Positions 26,919 through 36,065 of a stretch of 64,000 nt of DNA are shown piece by piece (position 1 is the stretch's first letter; the number at the start of each line of letters is the position of its first letter). The notes below the pieces were generated by a model. It was given only the letters and a program-made list of their open reading frames with translations. It was not told the origin of the DNA and did no database searches. The position numbers and the translations under genes were made by a program. Origin of the DNA: Balneola sp. MJW-20 (GTDB lineage: Bacteria; Bacteroidota; Rhodothermia; Balneolales; Balneolaceae); contig NZ_JBFNXW010000001.1 of assembly GCF_040811775.1 (NCBI RefSeq), positions 682,001 through 746,000 on the forward strand. Reading direction: 5' to 3'.

Positions 26919-28450
26919 TGCAAAGACAGTATCTGAGAATCGGGTTATTGAGATCAGATCCAGTATGGGAATCTATCATGGACTATCTTGGAGTAGATCA
27001 TAAACAGGCTGATCTTTCAGAAGACCTCCTATCCGCTTATTCTCTGATAATAGTGAATGCAGAAACTACCAGAGGAGAGCAAAAGACCCTTATCAAGTAT
27101 GTCAAATCAGGTGGTGCAATACTGGAAATGTTCGGGCACGAGTTTTACTATGCTGAGAGAATAAGCACCAAATTTAAAAGACAAATTTATGACCAGTCAG
27201 AAGATACTGATCTAAAGCTGATCCCTTTTCTTGATTTTTATTCTTCTGTACATGTTCATAAAGACCAGGAGTATTTTGAAGGACTCATTCATTTTAAAAC
27301 TAAGGGAAAAGGATCTGTTGGCTTTGCAGGGTTTGATCTGCCTTCTCTAATAAGCGACCTCAATTTCAAAAGGAAAAGGTTTATATCAGACAGGCTCCCA
27401 TTTCCAGATGAACTTGTATCAAAGGTTTCAAAAGGATATCTCCTGCTACTATTCAGGATCTTATTACAGAAACTTCATTTTCTTCGTGATCTCCCATTTT
27501 TATTTAAACACTATTCCAGAAATAGTAAACCGTACTTTGCTTTCAGAATAGATACGGATTTTGGTGATAAGGATTCTATCAATGCCCTTTTAAATCTCAG
27601 CCGTGAATCGGGTGTTCCATTTACATGGTTTCTTCATGTGAAAGCGCATGAAGAATGGCTGGAAGTCTTCAAAAAAGATCCTCAGCAGGAACTTGCACTT
27701 CATTCGTATGTTCATGCAACCAGTGATGACCTGAAAAAGATCGATCGTGATCTCAATAAAGCTCAGGAAATACTTCGTAGGTATAAGATCGATTTTAAAG
27801 GCTTTGCTGCACCATATGGAATACTGAATAATGCGGTTAAAAAAGCCCTCGAACGCCTGCCTGTAAACTACAGCTCCGAGTTCAGCTATTTATATGATGC
27901 TCTTCCTATGTATCAGGCTGAAATGAAACGATGGCAAATACCTATCCATCCAATCTGTACCGGTTCAATGAGCCGCCTGCGGTATTCACTGGATGACATG
28001 AAAGTATATTTTTTAAATCAGATCCGTGAACATCAGTCCGACCAGACTCCGCTTATCTTATATCACCACCCTATGCAAAAAGGATTTGAGGTTTGGGATG
28101 AAATACTGAAAAGTGCTATAATAGATGACTTCAACCCAATTACGATGGAAGGACTTAGAGCGTGGTATAATCACAGAAGTACCAGCTCTTTTTCTGCTGT
28201 CGTTGAAAATGACTCTATCCGCATTGAATGTGATCCGCAGGAAGATCTGTGCTTCAACATAAGCAGAGAGATAAAAAAGTTTGACCTACTTAAGTTTAAA
28301 GAACGTACGGTATCAACAAATGTCAGCAGCTCTTTCAAATTAAAGACACCATATACTCCCCCGGATCTGGACATCAAAAAAAACAGACGAACTGATATTA
28401 ATCTCATTAAAACGGGCATCATTGATTCCCGAAACAGGAAATACTTATGA
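26918..28450 (+). CDS. Two-domain protein with NodB-like polysaccharide deacetylase
   Basis: A 510-residue protein. The ATG at 26918 overlaps the flippase stop as TGATG and is preferred to a GTG seven codons upstream. Residues 1-150 resemble a glutamine-amidotransferase/ThuA-like flavodoxin fold (IIVNAETTRGEQKTLIKYVK, SGGAILEMFG), without an obvious catalytic Cys. Residues 205-400 look like the NodB deacetylase domain: FRIDTDFGD gives Asp212 and Asp214, ALHSYVH gives metal ligands His262 and His266, FAAPYG follows, and LYHHPM supplies the late His. A C-terminal region of about 90 residues may be a beta-domain. It probably removes acetyl groups from the glycan made by the cluster. Confidence 0.7.
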   Translation: MQRQYLRIGLLRSDPVWESIMDYLGVDHKQADLSEDLLSAYSLIIVNAETTRGEQKTLIKYVKSGGAILEMFGHEFYYAERISTKFKRQIYDQSEDTDLKLIPFLDFYSSVHVHKDQEYFEGLIHFKTKGKGSVGFAGFDLPSLISDLNFKRKRFISDRLPFPDELVSKVSKGYLLLLFRILLQKLHFLRDLPFLFKHYSRNSKPYFAFRIDTDFGDKDSINALLNLSRESGVPFTWFLHVKAHEEWLEVFKKDPQQELALHSYVHATSDDLKKIDRDLNKAQEILRRYKIDFKGFAAPYGILNNAVKKALERLPVNYSSEFSYLYDALPMYQAEMKRWQIPIHPICTGSMSRLRYSLDDMKVYFLNQIREHQSDQTPLILYHHPMQKGFEVWDEILKSAIIDDFNPITMEGLRAWYNHRSTSSFSAVVENDSIRIECDPQEDLCFNISREIKKFDLLKFKERTVSTNVSSSFKLKTPYTPPDLDIKKNRRTDINLIKTGIIDSRNRKYL

Positions 28451-29475
28451 AGATAGCATATGCAGCTTCACCGGGTATTGACAGTGTTAACGGTGGTCTC
28501 CGCAGGCAGGTTGAAGCGACCACGACGGGAGTAAAAGAGGCAGGACACCATATTTATAGGGTAAAAGAACCCTATGAGCTGGAAGCTGATATCCCGGATC
28601 TGCTTCATATATTTTCTGTTGGTTTTGAGACGATTGAGATGATACGCTTCGCACACTCCCAGGGGATCCCATTGATACTATCTCCCGTAATGTTTACGAA
28701 TCACTCTTTAAATAAGCTAAAATGGGGACTGAAGTTAAATAAGATTGCATCTCGGATAACCGGACGGATTAGTAATGAGCTGCTAATAAAAGAAGAGGGG
28801 TGCAAACTGGCTGACCATTTGCTTCCAAATACTTCACAGGAGGCTTTATTATTACAAAAGGTATTTAATATCCCAAAAGAACGGGTCTCGACTATTCCTA
28901 ATGGAGTTGAACTTAGATTCCAGCATGGAGATCCGGAATTATTTGAATCTGAATACAAACTAAAAAATTTTATACTGTTTACCGGTCAGGCATATGCAAG
29001 AAGGAAGAATGTGATATCACTCCTGAGGATCAGTAAGCAAGTCAACAAAGATATTGTGATCATCGGTGATTTTAAGGATGACCCTTATTCAAAAGAGTGC
29101 CTAAAATTAGCCTCAAATGCCGATAATGTACTTCTGATCCCTACTCTGGATCATGACTCAGATATGTTGCGATCTGCCTATGCGGCTGCTGAGGTCTTTG
29201 TATTACCCTCTTGGTTCGAGACTCCGGGAATTGCTGCAATGGAAGCAGCTCTTGCGGGATGTAAGATCGTTATAACGGGCAAAGGAGGCACCAGAGACTA
29301 TTTTGCAGATCATGCCAAGTATATTGATCCCGGATCGGATACAGACCTTTTGAGAGGAATCAATGAAGCATTAAGCTCAGTCGCTGATGATCAGTTGAAA
29401 GAAAGGATTCTGAAATATTACCGATGGGATAATGCCGTCAGCAAAACACTGAATGTGTATCAAATGTACACCTGA
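28447..29475 (+). CDS. Glycosyltransferase family 4 protein
   Basis: A 342-residue GT-B enzyme. SVNGGLRRQVEA is the N-terminal nucleotide loop and LLPNTSQEALLL the linker. FILFTGQAYARRKN, the segment FVLPSWFETPGIAAMEAALAG (E-x7-E motif) and GTRDYF form the donor site. It overlaps the deacetylase gene by four bases and is the last gene of the run. The next gene converges on it after eight bases with no visible terminator. The acceptor is unknown. Confidence 0.87.
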   Translation: MKIAYAASPGIDSVNGGLRRQVEATTTGVKEAGHHIYRVKEPYELEADIPDLLHIFSVGFETIEMIRFAHSQGIPLILSPVMFTNHSLNKLKWGLKLNKIASRITGRISNELLIKEEGCKLADHLLPNTSQEALLLQKVFNIPKERVSTIPNGVELRFQHGDPELFESEYKLKNFILFTGQAYARRKNVISLLRISKQVNKDIVIIGDFKDDPYSKECLKLASNADNVLLIPTLDHDSDMLRSAYAAAEVFVLPSWFETPGIAAMEAALAGCKIVITGKGGTRDYFADHAKYIDPGSDTDLLRGINEALSSVADDQLKERILKYYRWDNAVSKTLNVYQMYT

Positions 29476-29483
29476 GTATAAGA

Positions 29484-30311
29484 TCAGCTGTAATCCTGAA
29501 ACTCTTCTTTCCCTATAAGGAAATCATCATAAATAAAATGGATTGCTCCGGTGATCACCCCTTTCAGTAGAAAAATAGTAAATACAGCTATGAGTCCGTA
29601 CTGCCTGAAAAAGATGATCAGCAACAGGTAAATAATAAAGAGTATGAAATCCCCTTTTCTCTTTTTAAGGGTGACGCGATCAAATCGGGGGATCTTATCA
29701 AAAGGAATGGTGCTCACCATTAGAACCGAAACAATGAGTACCGCTGGTACGATCACAGAATTAATGCCGTATTGAAAATCATTGAAGTAGCTGGTCTGTC
29801 CGTCAAAGGTCAGGAAAAAAGATCCAAGAATAATAGCCTGTGCGGGAATAGGTAATCCTATAAAATGTTCTTTTGAAGGCTGTAAACGAGCATTCACATT
29901 GAAACGTGCAAGTCTTATAGCACCACAAAGTGGTGGGAGCGCACTGATAATAATACCTACAAATCCCAGTTCATTGAGACTCCAGGTATAAATAAGGAAT
30001 CCGGGGGCAACCCCAAAAGACACCATATCGCATATAGAATCCAGTTCAATTCCAAAATCACTGGTGGCATTGGCCAGTCTCGCCATCATCCCGTCAAACA
30101 CATCAAATAGTCCGGCAAGCGCAATCAGCCAGGCTCCCCGTTCAAGTTCACCGTCAGCAATCGAAATGATCGCTAAAAAACCACTGAAAAGATTCATCAG
30201 GGTAAAAAAACTAGGCACTGCTACTCTCTTATTCACAGGCGGTTTGGCTTCCTTTCGCTTCTTTCTTACCTCCCTGAATTTGTGATATTTCTTCTGAATA
30301 GGGTATTTCAT
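29484..30311 (-). CDS. pssA: CDP-diacylglycerol-serine O-phosphatidyltransferase
   Basis: A 275-residue membrane enzyme. The CDP-alcohol phosphotransferase signature DG-x2-AR-x8-G-x3-D-x3-D is complete, with Asp73, Gly74, Arg78, Gly87, Asp91 and Asp95. Several hydrophobic helices follow. The basic N-terminus (KKRKEAKPP) is cytoplasmic. It makes phosphatidylserine, which Psd, encoded immediately upstream with a four-base overlap, decarboxylates to phosphatidylethanolamine. Confidence 0.93.
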   Translation of the reverse strand: MKYPIQKKYHKFREVRKKRKEAKPPVNKRVAVPSFFTLMNLFSGFLAIISIADGELERGAWLIALAGLFDVFDGMMARLANATSDFGIELDSICDMVSFGVAPGFLIYTWSLNELGFVGIIISALPPLCGAIRLARFNVNARLQPSKEHFIGLPIPAQAIILGSFFLTFDGQTSYFNDFQYGINSVIVPAVLIVSVLMVSTIPFDKIPRFDRVTLKKRKGDFILFIIYLLLIIFFRQYGLIAVFTIFLLKGVITGAIHFIYDDFLIGKEEFQDYS

Positions 30312-30961
30312 GGCTTGATCCTAGCTAATACAGATTCAGCAGCCCGGGTCCGGTCTCCTTCCTTTACCTGTATATCCACATTTCCGGGAACTATAACGTC
30401 CATTCTGGACCCGAATTTCATGATACCAAATCGGCTACCGGCAACAAGATCGTCTCCTTCTTTGATATGGTAGACGATCCTCCTCGCCAGGAATCCCGTG
30501 ATCTGTTTAAAAAATATCTTCGTGCCACTTGTGTGCCGGACACCAAAATCGGCACGCTCATTTAATTCAGAGGAGTGTTCATTCCAGGCCATCAGATATT
30601 CTCCCGGATGATATTTAACATACTCCAGTTTACCGGATAGCGGTACTCTGTTTACATGTACATCCAGCGGTGAAAGAAAGATACTGATTTGAGTAGCCTT
30701 CTCTTTCAAATAGACTTTTTCATCGATTTCCTTGATGAGAACTACTTTTCCGTCAGCAGGAGATAAAATAAGGTCCGATCCGTCAACAGGAGTTCTTTCA
30801 GGATCCCGGAAAAAATATATGATAAGCAGTGATAAGGCTCCCATAAGCCCGTAGACAACGTATACGAACCAGTTATTCAGAAAATAACTGGCAATTCCAC
30901 ATACGATGGCCGAAAAAGTAAGGACGGTTACGATTGTGGGGTAGCCTTCTTTGGCAAACAT
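30308..30961 (-). CDS. psd: Phosphatidylserine decarboxylase proenzyme
   Basis: A 217-residue protein starting at the ATG one base after the rseP stop. A longer frame would begin inside rseP and is disfavoured. Two hydrophobic segments occupy residues 10-50. LSPADGKVV and FLSPLDVHVNRVP are core motifs. RFGIMKFGSRMD places the self-cleavage Gly184-Ser185, where Ser becomes the pyruvoyl group. This is the short type with a GS cleavage site. It works with PssA encoded directly downstream. Confidence 0.9.
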   Translation of the reverse strand: MFAKEGYPTIVTVLTFSAIVCGIASYFLNNWFVYVVYGLMGALSLLIIYFFRDPERTPVDGSDLILSPADGKVVLIKEIDEKVYLKEKATQISIFLSPLDVHVNRVPLSGKLEYVKYHPGEYLMAWNEHSSELNERADFGVRHTSGTKIFFKQITGFLARRIVYHIKEGDDLVAGSRFGIMKFGSRMDVIVPGNVDIQVKEGDRTRAAESVLARIKP

Positions 30962-30962
30962 A

Positions 30963-32306
30963 TTAAAATCCGAAGTATTTGAATGCGTCGTTAAACATAA
31001 CAAATATGAAAAGACCTATCATAATGAAAAATCCTATCTGCTGAGCAGCCATTCGGATCTTTTCTGAAGGCTCTTGTCTGGTTATACCTTCATAGATAAG
31101 AAATACAAGGTGACCACCATCCAGTGCGGGGATCGGCAAAATATTAATGATCGCAAGTGTGATACTCAGCAATGCGGTAATATTCCAGAAGCCGATCCAG
31201 CCTGCAGAATCTGTAGCCTGACGGGTTATACTGGCTATTGCTATGGGTCCACCGAGATTCTGACGCAGTGATATATCACCGGATAACATTCTGGCAAATC
31301 CCTGGACAATTCCTACTGTTTGCTCAATGGTTTCATTATAACCGGCAACTATGGATTCTCCCAGACCGTATTCTATTCTTTTAGCTCCGATCACCGACAA
31401 ATTGGTTGTGGGCGGACCTATTCCTATGGTATTCGTTTCAGGATCTGGAGTTATGGTCAGGTCGAACAGTGAATCTGCCCGGGCGATCTGAAAATTAAGT
31501 GTACTGTCCGACTCCTGAATCATCTCAACCAGCTGAACCCAGTAATTTACTTCATTGCCGTTCACACTAACGATCCTGTCACCTGATTCAAGGCCGGCCT
31601 GATCAGCAGGAGAACCGGCCTGAATTGTTTGTGGAATACTGGGAAGAATATAGGCAAGATCCAGGAATCCTCTGGTCTGTACGCTATCCAGATAATTGGA
31701 CGATACCGAAACATCCACTTCCTGCCCGTTTCTCATTACCTGATAGGTAAGTTCCTCCGCCGTAAGTTCCGAGGCGGATACCAGGTCATTGAAATAACTT
31801 ACTCTCTCACCGTTCACCCCAACAACTTTGTCATTGGTCTGAAATCCGATCTCGGCAAGAATAGAAGATTCGGGTACGTAAATACCGGTCATATCTTCGA
31901 TTGGGATCACCTGCTTCCCATTGGAATAAGTAAGACCGAAATAGATCGCAAACGCCAGAATCATATTGAAGACTACACCTCCAACAATAACGATCATTCT
32001 TTGCCAGACCGGCTTGGCTCTGAATTCCCAGGGTTCGGGTTCAGCATCCAGGTGTTCGGTATCCATACTCTCATCGATCATGCCGGAAATTTTCACATAA
32101 CCCCCTAATGGCGTTATTCCGATACAATAGTCTGTGTCTCCCTTTTGAAATCCCCAGATACGCGGAGGAAAACCTATCGAGAATCGCTCCACTCTCATCC
32201 TGAACCATTTGGCAGTAAGAAAATGCCCCAGCTCATGAATAAAGACCAGTATCATCAGGGCACCAATAAAAATTCCTACTGTTTTAAGTAACTCTAAAAT
32301 TTCCAT
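30963..32306 (-). CDS. rseP: RseP-family site-2 zinc metalloprotease
   Basis: A 447-residue membrane protease. HELGH at residues 24-28 supplies zinc ligands in the first helix. A PDZ-like domain is visible (GSPADQAGLESGDRIVSVNG) and probably a second degenerate one precedes it. NILPIPALDGGHLVF carries the third ligand Asp in a late helix. The family cuts anti-sigma factors or signal-peptide remnants within the membrane. It lies between dxr and psd, six bases after dxr, a frequent dxr-rseP pairing. Confidence 0.93.
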   Translation of the reverse strand: MEILELLKTVGIFIGALMILVFIHELGHFLTAKWFRMRVERFSIGFPPRIWGFQKGDTDYCIGITPLGGYVKISGMIDESMDTEHLDAEPEPWEFRAKPVWQRMIVIVGGVVFNMILAFAIYFGLTYSNGKQVIPIEDMTGIYVPESSILAEIGFQTNDKVVGVNGERVSYFNDLVSASELTAEELTYQVMRNGQEVDVSVSSNYLDSVQTRGFLDLAYILPSIPQTIQAGSPADQAGLESGDRIVSVNGNEVNYWVQLVEMIQESDSTLNFQIARADSLFDLTITPDPETNTIGIGPPTTNLSVIGAKRIEYGLGESIVAGYNETIEQTVGIVQGFARMLSGDISLRQNLGGPIAIASITRQATDSAGWIGFWNITALLSITLAIINILPIPALDGGHLVFLIYEGITRQEPSEKIRMAAQQIGFFIMIGLFIFVMFNDAFKYFGF

Positions 32307-32312
32307 AGATAT

Positions 32313-33461
32313 CTATAATGCAGAGGCATACTCCCGCGCCTCTTTGTCAATTTCTTTTAATGTTTCAACACTTAAAGCACTGTTAAACTCAACGTGCTTC
32401 AAACTATTTTCTACAATTTTTGCGATGTCAATATAACCAATTTCTTTGTTCAAAAAGCGATCCACTGCTACTTCATTTGATGCATTCAATACTGCCGGTG
32501 CCGCCCCTCCCATTTTGACACTATCAATAGCCAGTTTAATGCATGGAAACCGGTCAAAATCTACCGGGTGAAAATCCATTTGCTGTTTTTGAGACCAGTC
32601 CATTCTTTCCACCTGCAGATCCATCCGTCCGGGATAACTTAGCGCATAAATTATGGGCACTTTCATATTCGGTGGTCCTAACTGAGCTTTTGTAGATCCA
32701 TCCACAAAAGTAACCATAGAATGAATAATGCTTTGCGGGTGAATAACCGGCTCTATTTTTTCCACAGGGAGATCGAAAAGCCATTTGGCCTCTATGATCT
32801 CAAGCCCCTTATTCATCATAGTAGAAGAATCAATTGTGATCTTGGCACCCATGTCCCAGTTAGGATGTTTCAGTGCCTGTTCAACGCTCACATTACTCAA
32901 CTGTTCCTTACTGAATGAGCGAAAGGGTCCTCCACTGGCTGTGATCACGATCTTTTCAATATTCTCTGACTCCTCACCGACCAGAGACTGCAGCATTGCA
33001 CTGTGCTCTGAGTCAACAGGAATAAGCTTTCCTTTAACAATAGGATCAATTTCTGAGATCAATGAACCTCCAACCACCAGCGATTCTTTATTAGCCAAAG
33101 CAACCTTTTTGCCGGCCAAAAGAGACTCATACGTGGATTCAAAGCCGGCAAAACCTACCAGACTGTTCAGTACAACATCAACAACCGGATGTGTAGCCAC
33201 TACAGGTAACTGATGCGCACCGCTCATGACCTTAATGTCCGATCCGGACAATGCCTCCTTCAGCTCTTTGTAGTGTTCATCCAGAGTAATTACTACATAT
33301 TCCGGACGGAATTTTCTTGCCTGCTGAGCGAGCAGTTTCCAGTTTGAATGTGCCGAAAGTGCAAAGACCTCAAAACGCTCGGCATGAAATTCTATGATAT
33401 CAAGTGCCTGCGTACCGATGGAGCCGGTTGATCCCAGTAATGCTACTTTTTCCTTCTTCAA
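32313..33461 (-). CDS. dxr: 1-deoxy-D-xylulose 5-phosphate reductoisomerase
   Basis: A 382-residue enzyme. LLGSTGSIGTQALD binds NADPH. ALANKESLVVGG, PVDSEHSAML (metal and substrate site), ITASGGPFR and HPNWDMGAKITIDSSTMMNKGLE are family hallmarks, kept here to short pieces. It commits DXP to isoprenoid synthesis by the MEP route, giving MEP. Length is normal. It is followed by rseP after six bases and preceded by the HDAC-like gene after 43 bases. Confidence 0.96.
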   Translation of the reverse strand: MKKEKVALLGSTGSIGTQALDIIEFHAERFEVFALSAHSNWKLLAQQARKFRPEYVVITLDEHYKELKEALSGSDIKVMSGAHQLPVVATHPVVDVVLNSLVGFAGFESTYESLLAGKKVALANKESLVVGGSLISEIDPIVKGKLIPVDSEHSAMLQSLVGEESENIEKIVITASGGPFRSFSKEQLSNVSVEQALKHPNWDMGAKITIDSSTMMNKGLEIIEAKWLFDLPVEKIEPVIHPQSIIHSMVTFVDGSTKAQLGPPNMKVPIIYALSYPGRMDLQVERMDWSQKQQMDFHPVDFDRFPCIKLAIDSVKMGGAAPAVLNASNEVAVDRFLNKEIGYIDIAKIVENSLKHVEFNSALSVETLKEIDKEAREYASAL

Positions 33462-33504
33462 TTAAGTCTTTCTTTGATGAACAGTCTAAGTTATAAATAT
33501 AAGA

Positions 33505-34404
33505 TCAAAAGCCCATTTCTTTTGCAGCTTCATACATTTGGGCATGAGCTGTTACAGTATCCTCTAAAGTAGGAGCATATCCACCTGATAATAACAAAAC
33601 CAATGGTTTATTCCATTCTTTAACCCACCGAAGTACGGTCTCTTCCCGGCTTCTTAAACCCGATAGTGAAAGCGAAAGCCTGCCAAAATGATCGGTCTCT
33701 AAAGGATCAATTCCCCCCAGATAAAAAATAAGATCCGGGTCGAACCCTGACCTGATAGCTGAAAGGGCTAATTCAAGTTCTTTAAGATAAGACCTGTCAT
33801 CGCAGTGATCAGCAAGACCCACATCCAAATCAGAAGGCGGCTTGTGAAAGGGGTAGTTTTTTTCACCATGAATAGAGAAAGTAAAAACATCCGGATCATT
33901 CTTAAATATCTCGGCAGTTCCATTTCCCTGATGAACATCACAGTCAATGACTAAGGCTTTTGATATCCATTTGGATTGCTGCAGTACTCTGATTGCAACC
34001 GCAACATCATTATAAACACAAAAACCCTCTCCGTGGTCCGGCATTGCATGATGAGTTCCTCCGGCAAGATTACCTGCAGCACCATCTTGTAAGGCCATCA
34101 ATGCTGCATTAAGTGTACCCTGTACTGCAAGCCTGGAGCGAATTGCCAGTGATTTGGTCCATGGTAAACCCATGCGTCGTATTTCTTTTCGATCGAGAGT
34201 ACCTTCCCAGACTGCTTTTGCGTATCTGGGTGTATGGACGGTTATGAGGTTTGAAATATCGGTTAATGAAGGTTCTATTACCTCCTCTTGAGAAATTATA
34301 CCTTTATTTAATAGATACGAATGTAGTCCCCTGAATTTTTTCATCGGGAAAATGTGCTCATCTGGAATACTGGCATAATAACCGGGACTGTAACTAACTC
34401 TCAC
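33505..34404 (-). CDS. Histone deacetylase-family amidohydrolase
   Basis: A 299-residue arginase/deacetylase fold enzyme. GGTHHAMPDHGEGFCVYND gives the paired catalytic His, IDCDVHQGNGTAEIF the zinc Asp and His ligands, and YLGGIDPLETD the late Asp. LLSGGYAP ends the active site. Bacterial members deacetylate acetylpolyamines, acetyl-lysine on AcuA-modified enzymes or related substrates. The actual substrate here is not predictable. It overlaps pgeF by four bases. Confidence 0.88.
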   Translation of the reverse strand: MRVSYSPGYYASIPDEHIFPMKKFRGLHSYLLNKGIISQEEVIEPSLTDISNLITVHTPRYAKAVWEGTLDRKEIRRMGLPWTKSLAIRSRLAVQGTLNAALMALQDGAAGNLAGGTHHAMPDHGEGFCVYNDVAVAIRVLQQSKWISKALVIDCDVHQGNGTAEIFKNDPDVFTFSIHGEKNYPFHKPPSDLDVGLADHCDDRSYLKELELALSAIRSGFDPDLIFYLGGIDPLETDHFGRLSLSLSGLRSREETVLRWVKEWNKPLVLLLSGGYAPTLEDTVTAHAQMYEAAKEMGF

Positions 34405-35156
34405 TCTCCTGCCAGCTTTATTGCGCCCATCATTCTGCCGCTCCGTTTACCTTCTCTTCGATAAGAATAGTACCTGTTGTTCAGAACCGTACAATCTGTA
34501 TTCAATTCAATGTTTTCCACTTTTAAACCACTACTCATTAATTGATCCATTAGATACTGCTTCAGGTCAATGTGTGGCTTTTCAAAACGGTGATAATCAA
34601 CAAAGCGTTCAGGAAACCGGTCTGCGACCTCCCTCCCAACTTCAAAGGATTCTATGGAAATACACGGACTTACAAACGCTTTCATTTCGTGGGTGACAGC
34701 ACCAATATCTGTCATTTTGCTGATCAGATCGGGCACGATTCCTCCTAAGGCACCTCTCCAGCCTGCATGAGCTGCTCCGATAATTTCGTTATCTTCATCG
34801 GCAAGAAGTACTACTGCACAGTCTGCTACCTGAATACCCAGTATCAGGTCCTGTTTATCGGTATACATTCCATCTGTTTCAGGAAGTACTCCCCCTTCTG
34901 TTACGTACCTTATATTTGTACTGTGCACCTGTTCTGCATAGGCTAATTCAGTCTCATCAGAATTCAGCATTTCGGCCAGGCGTGCTCTGTTTCTGTTTAA
35001 AACCAGAGGTCCTTCCGGAGTATTCAATCCAAGATTAAATCCACTAACCACTCCCGGGAATTCAGGATTGTTACGGTTAGCTTCTGTAAAAACTGACCTG
35101 ATTTTCTTTGGATTAAATATTTCCGGGTGGATATGATCCGGTTCAGAATACATCAT
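34401..35156 (-). CDS. pgeF: Peptidoglycan editing factor / multicopper polyphenol oxidase-family protein
   Basis: A 251-residue protein of the YfiH/DUF152 family. ADCAVVLLAD and AAHAGWRGALGGIV carry the metal-ligand Cys and His, and LNTDCTVLNNRYYSYRREG is the C-terminal signature. Members hydrolyse or phosphorolyse purine nucleosides, and in E. coli YfiH corrects UDP-MurNAc-L-Ser mis-incorporation. It overlaps aroE by 14 bases. The start could be either of two adjacent Met codons. Confidence 0.87.
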   Translation of the reverse strand: MMYSEPDHIHPEIFNPKKIRSVFTEANRNNPEFPGVVSGFNLGLNTPEGPLVLNRNRARLAEMLNSDETELAYAEQVHSTNIRYVTEGGVLPETDGMYTDKQDLILGIQVADCAVVLLADEDNEIIGAAHAGWRGALGGIVPDLISKMTDIGAVTHEMKAFVSPCISIESFEVGREVADRFPERFVDYHRFEKPHIDLKQYLMDQLMSSGLKVENIELNTDCTVLNNRYYSYRREGKRSGRMMGAIKLAGE

Positions 35157-35994
35157 TCAGTTTTTTTCGTACCAGCTCCAGGGGAAACTCTTTTCCGGTC
35201 CACAATTCAAAGGCTTTTTCAGCCTGATGGATAAGCATTTCTAAACCTCCAACGGGGATACCTCCGGATCGGATCGCCTGATCAAGAAATAAGGTGTCCT
35301 GTGGATTGTAAACGATATCATAACAGATCTTCCCATTCAGAAAAGAGATGTCTTTTTCATCTACCGGAGAAGCCTGGGTATTTGGTTCCATTCCCAGGGG
35401 AGTGGCATTAACGATCATTGAACATTCCTCATCTGCATATGCCATCCAGTCGTTATATCCGGCCATAATAACTTCCTCCTGTGGCATTTCATACATACCC
35501 GGCCTTCGGGATACCAATACGATCTCTTCAGAGCCTGCATTGCGCAAGGCATGTATAATAGCTTTAGTAGCACCTCCGGTTCCAAAGATAATAACCCTCG
35601 TACCTTCAATTTCATCAAGCCTGTTTCTGATGGGCTGCGTAAAACCATAGGCATCGGTGTTATAACCGCTCACACCATTCTCCTTTTTAACTATGGTATT
35701 GATCGCACCGATCTGAGCAGCGTCTTCATCATAGGAATCCACACTATCAAATAGTGTTTCTTTATAGGGTATGGTCACATTTGCGCCCATAAAAAACGGG
35801 CTGTTAAAATGAGCGATGAGTGTGGATATCTCAGATCCTCTGACTCCTACTGCATAATAAGCTGCCGGTATGTTATGATACTCAAGTGCAGTGTTATGAA
35901 TCAGCGGGGATACACTGTGCCCGATGGGACTCCCGATCAAAAGATAATGTGGTTGCCCGGCCTTATCCGAATTAACGAATTCTGAAAAATTCAT
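35143..35994 (-). CDS. aroE: Shikimate dehydrogenase
   Basis: A 283-residue protein from the ATG at 35994. The longer frame starting at 36027 would lie within the terminator of the upstream gene and is rejected. LIGSPIGHSVSPLIHN binds shikimate, ANVTIPYKE carries the catalytic Lys, and IIFGTGGATKAIIHAL is the NADP loop. It reduces 3-dehydroshikimate in the chorismate pathway, feeding the trp genes in this window. It heads a seven-gene run to pssA. Confidence 0.93.
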   Translation of the reverse strand: MNFSEFVNSDKAGQPHYLLIGSPIGHSVSPLIHNTALEYHNIPAAYYAVGVRGSEISTLIAHFNSPFFMGANVTIPYKETLFDSVDSYDEDAAQIGAINTIVKKENGVSGYNTDAYGFTQPIRNRLDEIEGTRVIIFGTGGATKAIIHALRNAGSEEIVLVSRRPGMYEMPQEEVIMAGYNDWMAYADEECSMIVNATPLGMEPNTQASPVDEKDISFLNGKICYDIVYNPQDTLFLDQAIRSGGIPVGGLEMLIHQAEKAFELWTGKEFPLELVRKKLNDVF

Positions 35995-36012
35995 GGATAA
36001 TGATTTAGGTAT

Positions 36013-36041
36013 AAAAAAAATGCGCATCGTGGATGCGCATT
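36013..36041 (-). terminator. Rho-independent terminator after the SRPBCC gene
   Basis: AATGCGCATC pairs perfectly with GATGCGCATT (10 bp, 3-base loop), followed on the minus strand by eight T. It separates the SRPBCC gene from aroE. Confidence 0.93.
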
Positions 36042-36065
36042 AGAGAAAAATATTTAAGTAAGCGG

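Noticed and set aside
24249..28958. Minus-strand ORFs within the glycan cluster
   Set aside because: They lie wholly within strong plus-strand genes and show no domain motifs.
30962..31003. Longer psd starting inside rseP
   Set aside because: The ATG one base after the rseP stop gives a standard psd N-terminus.
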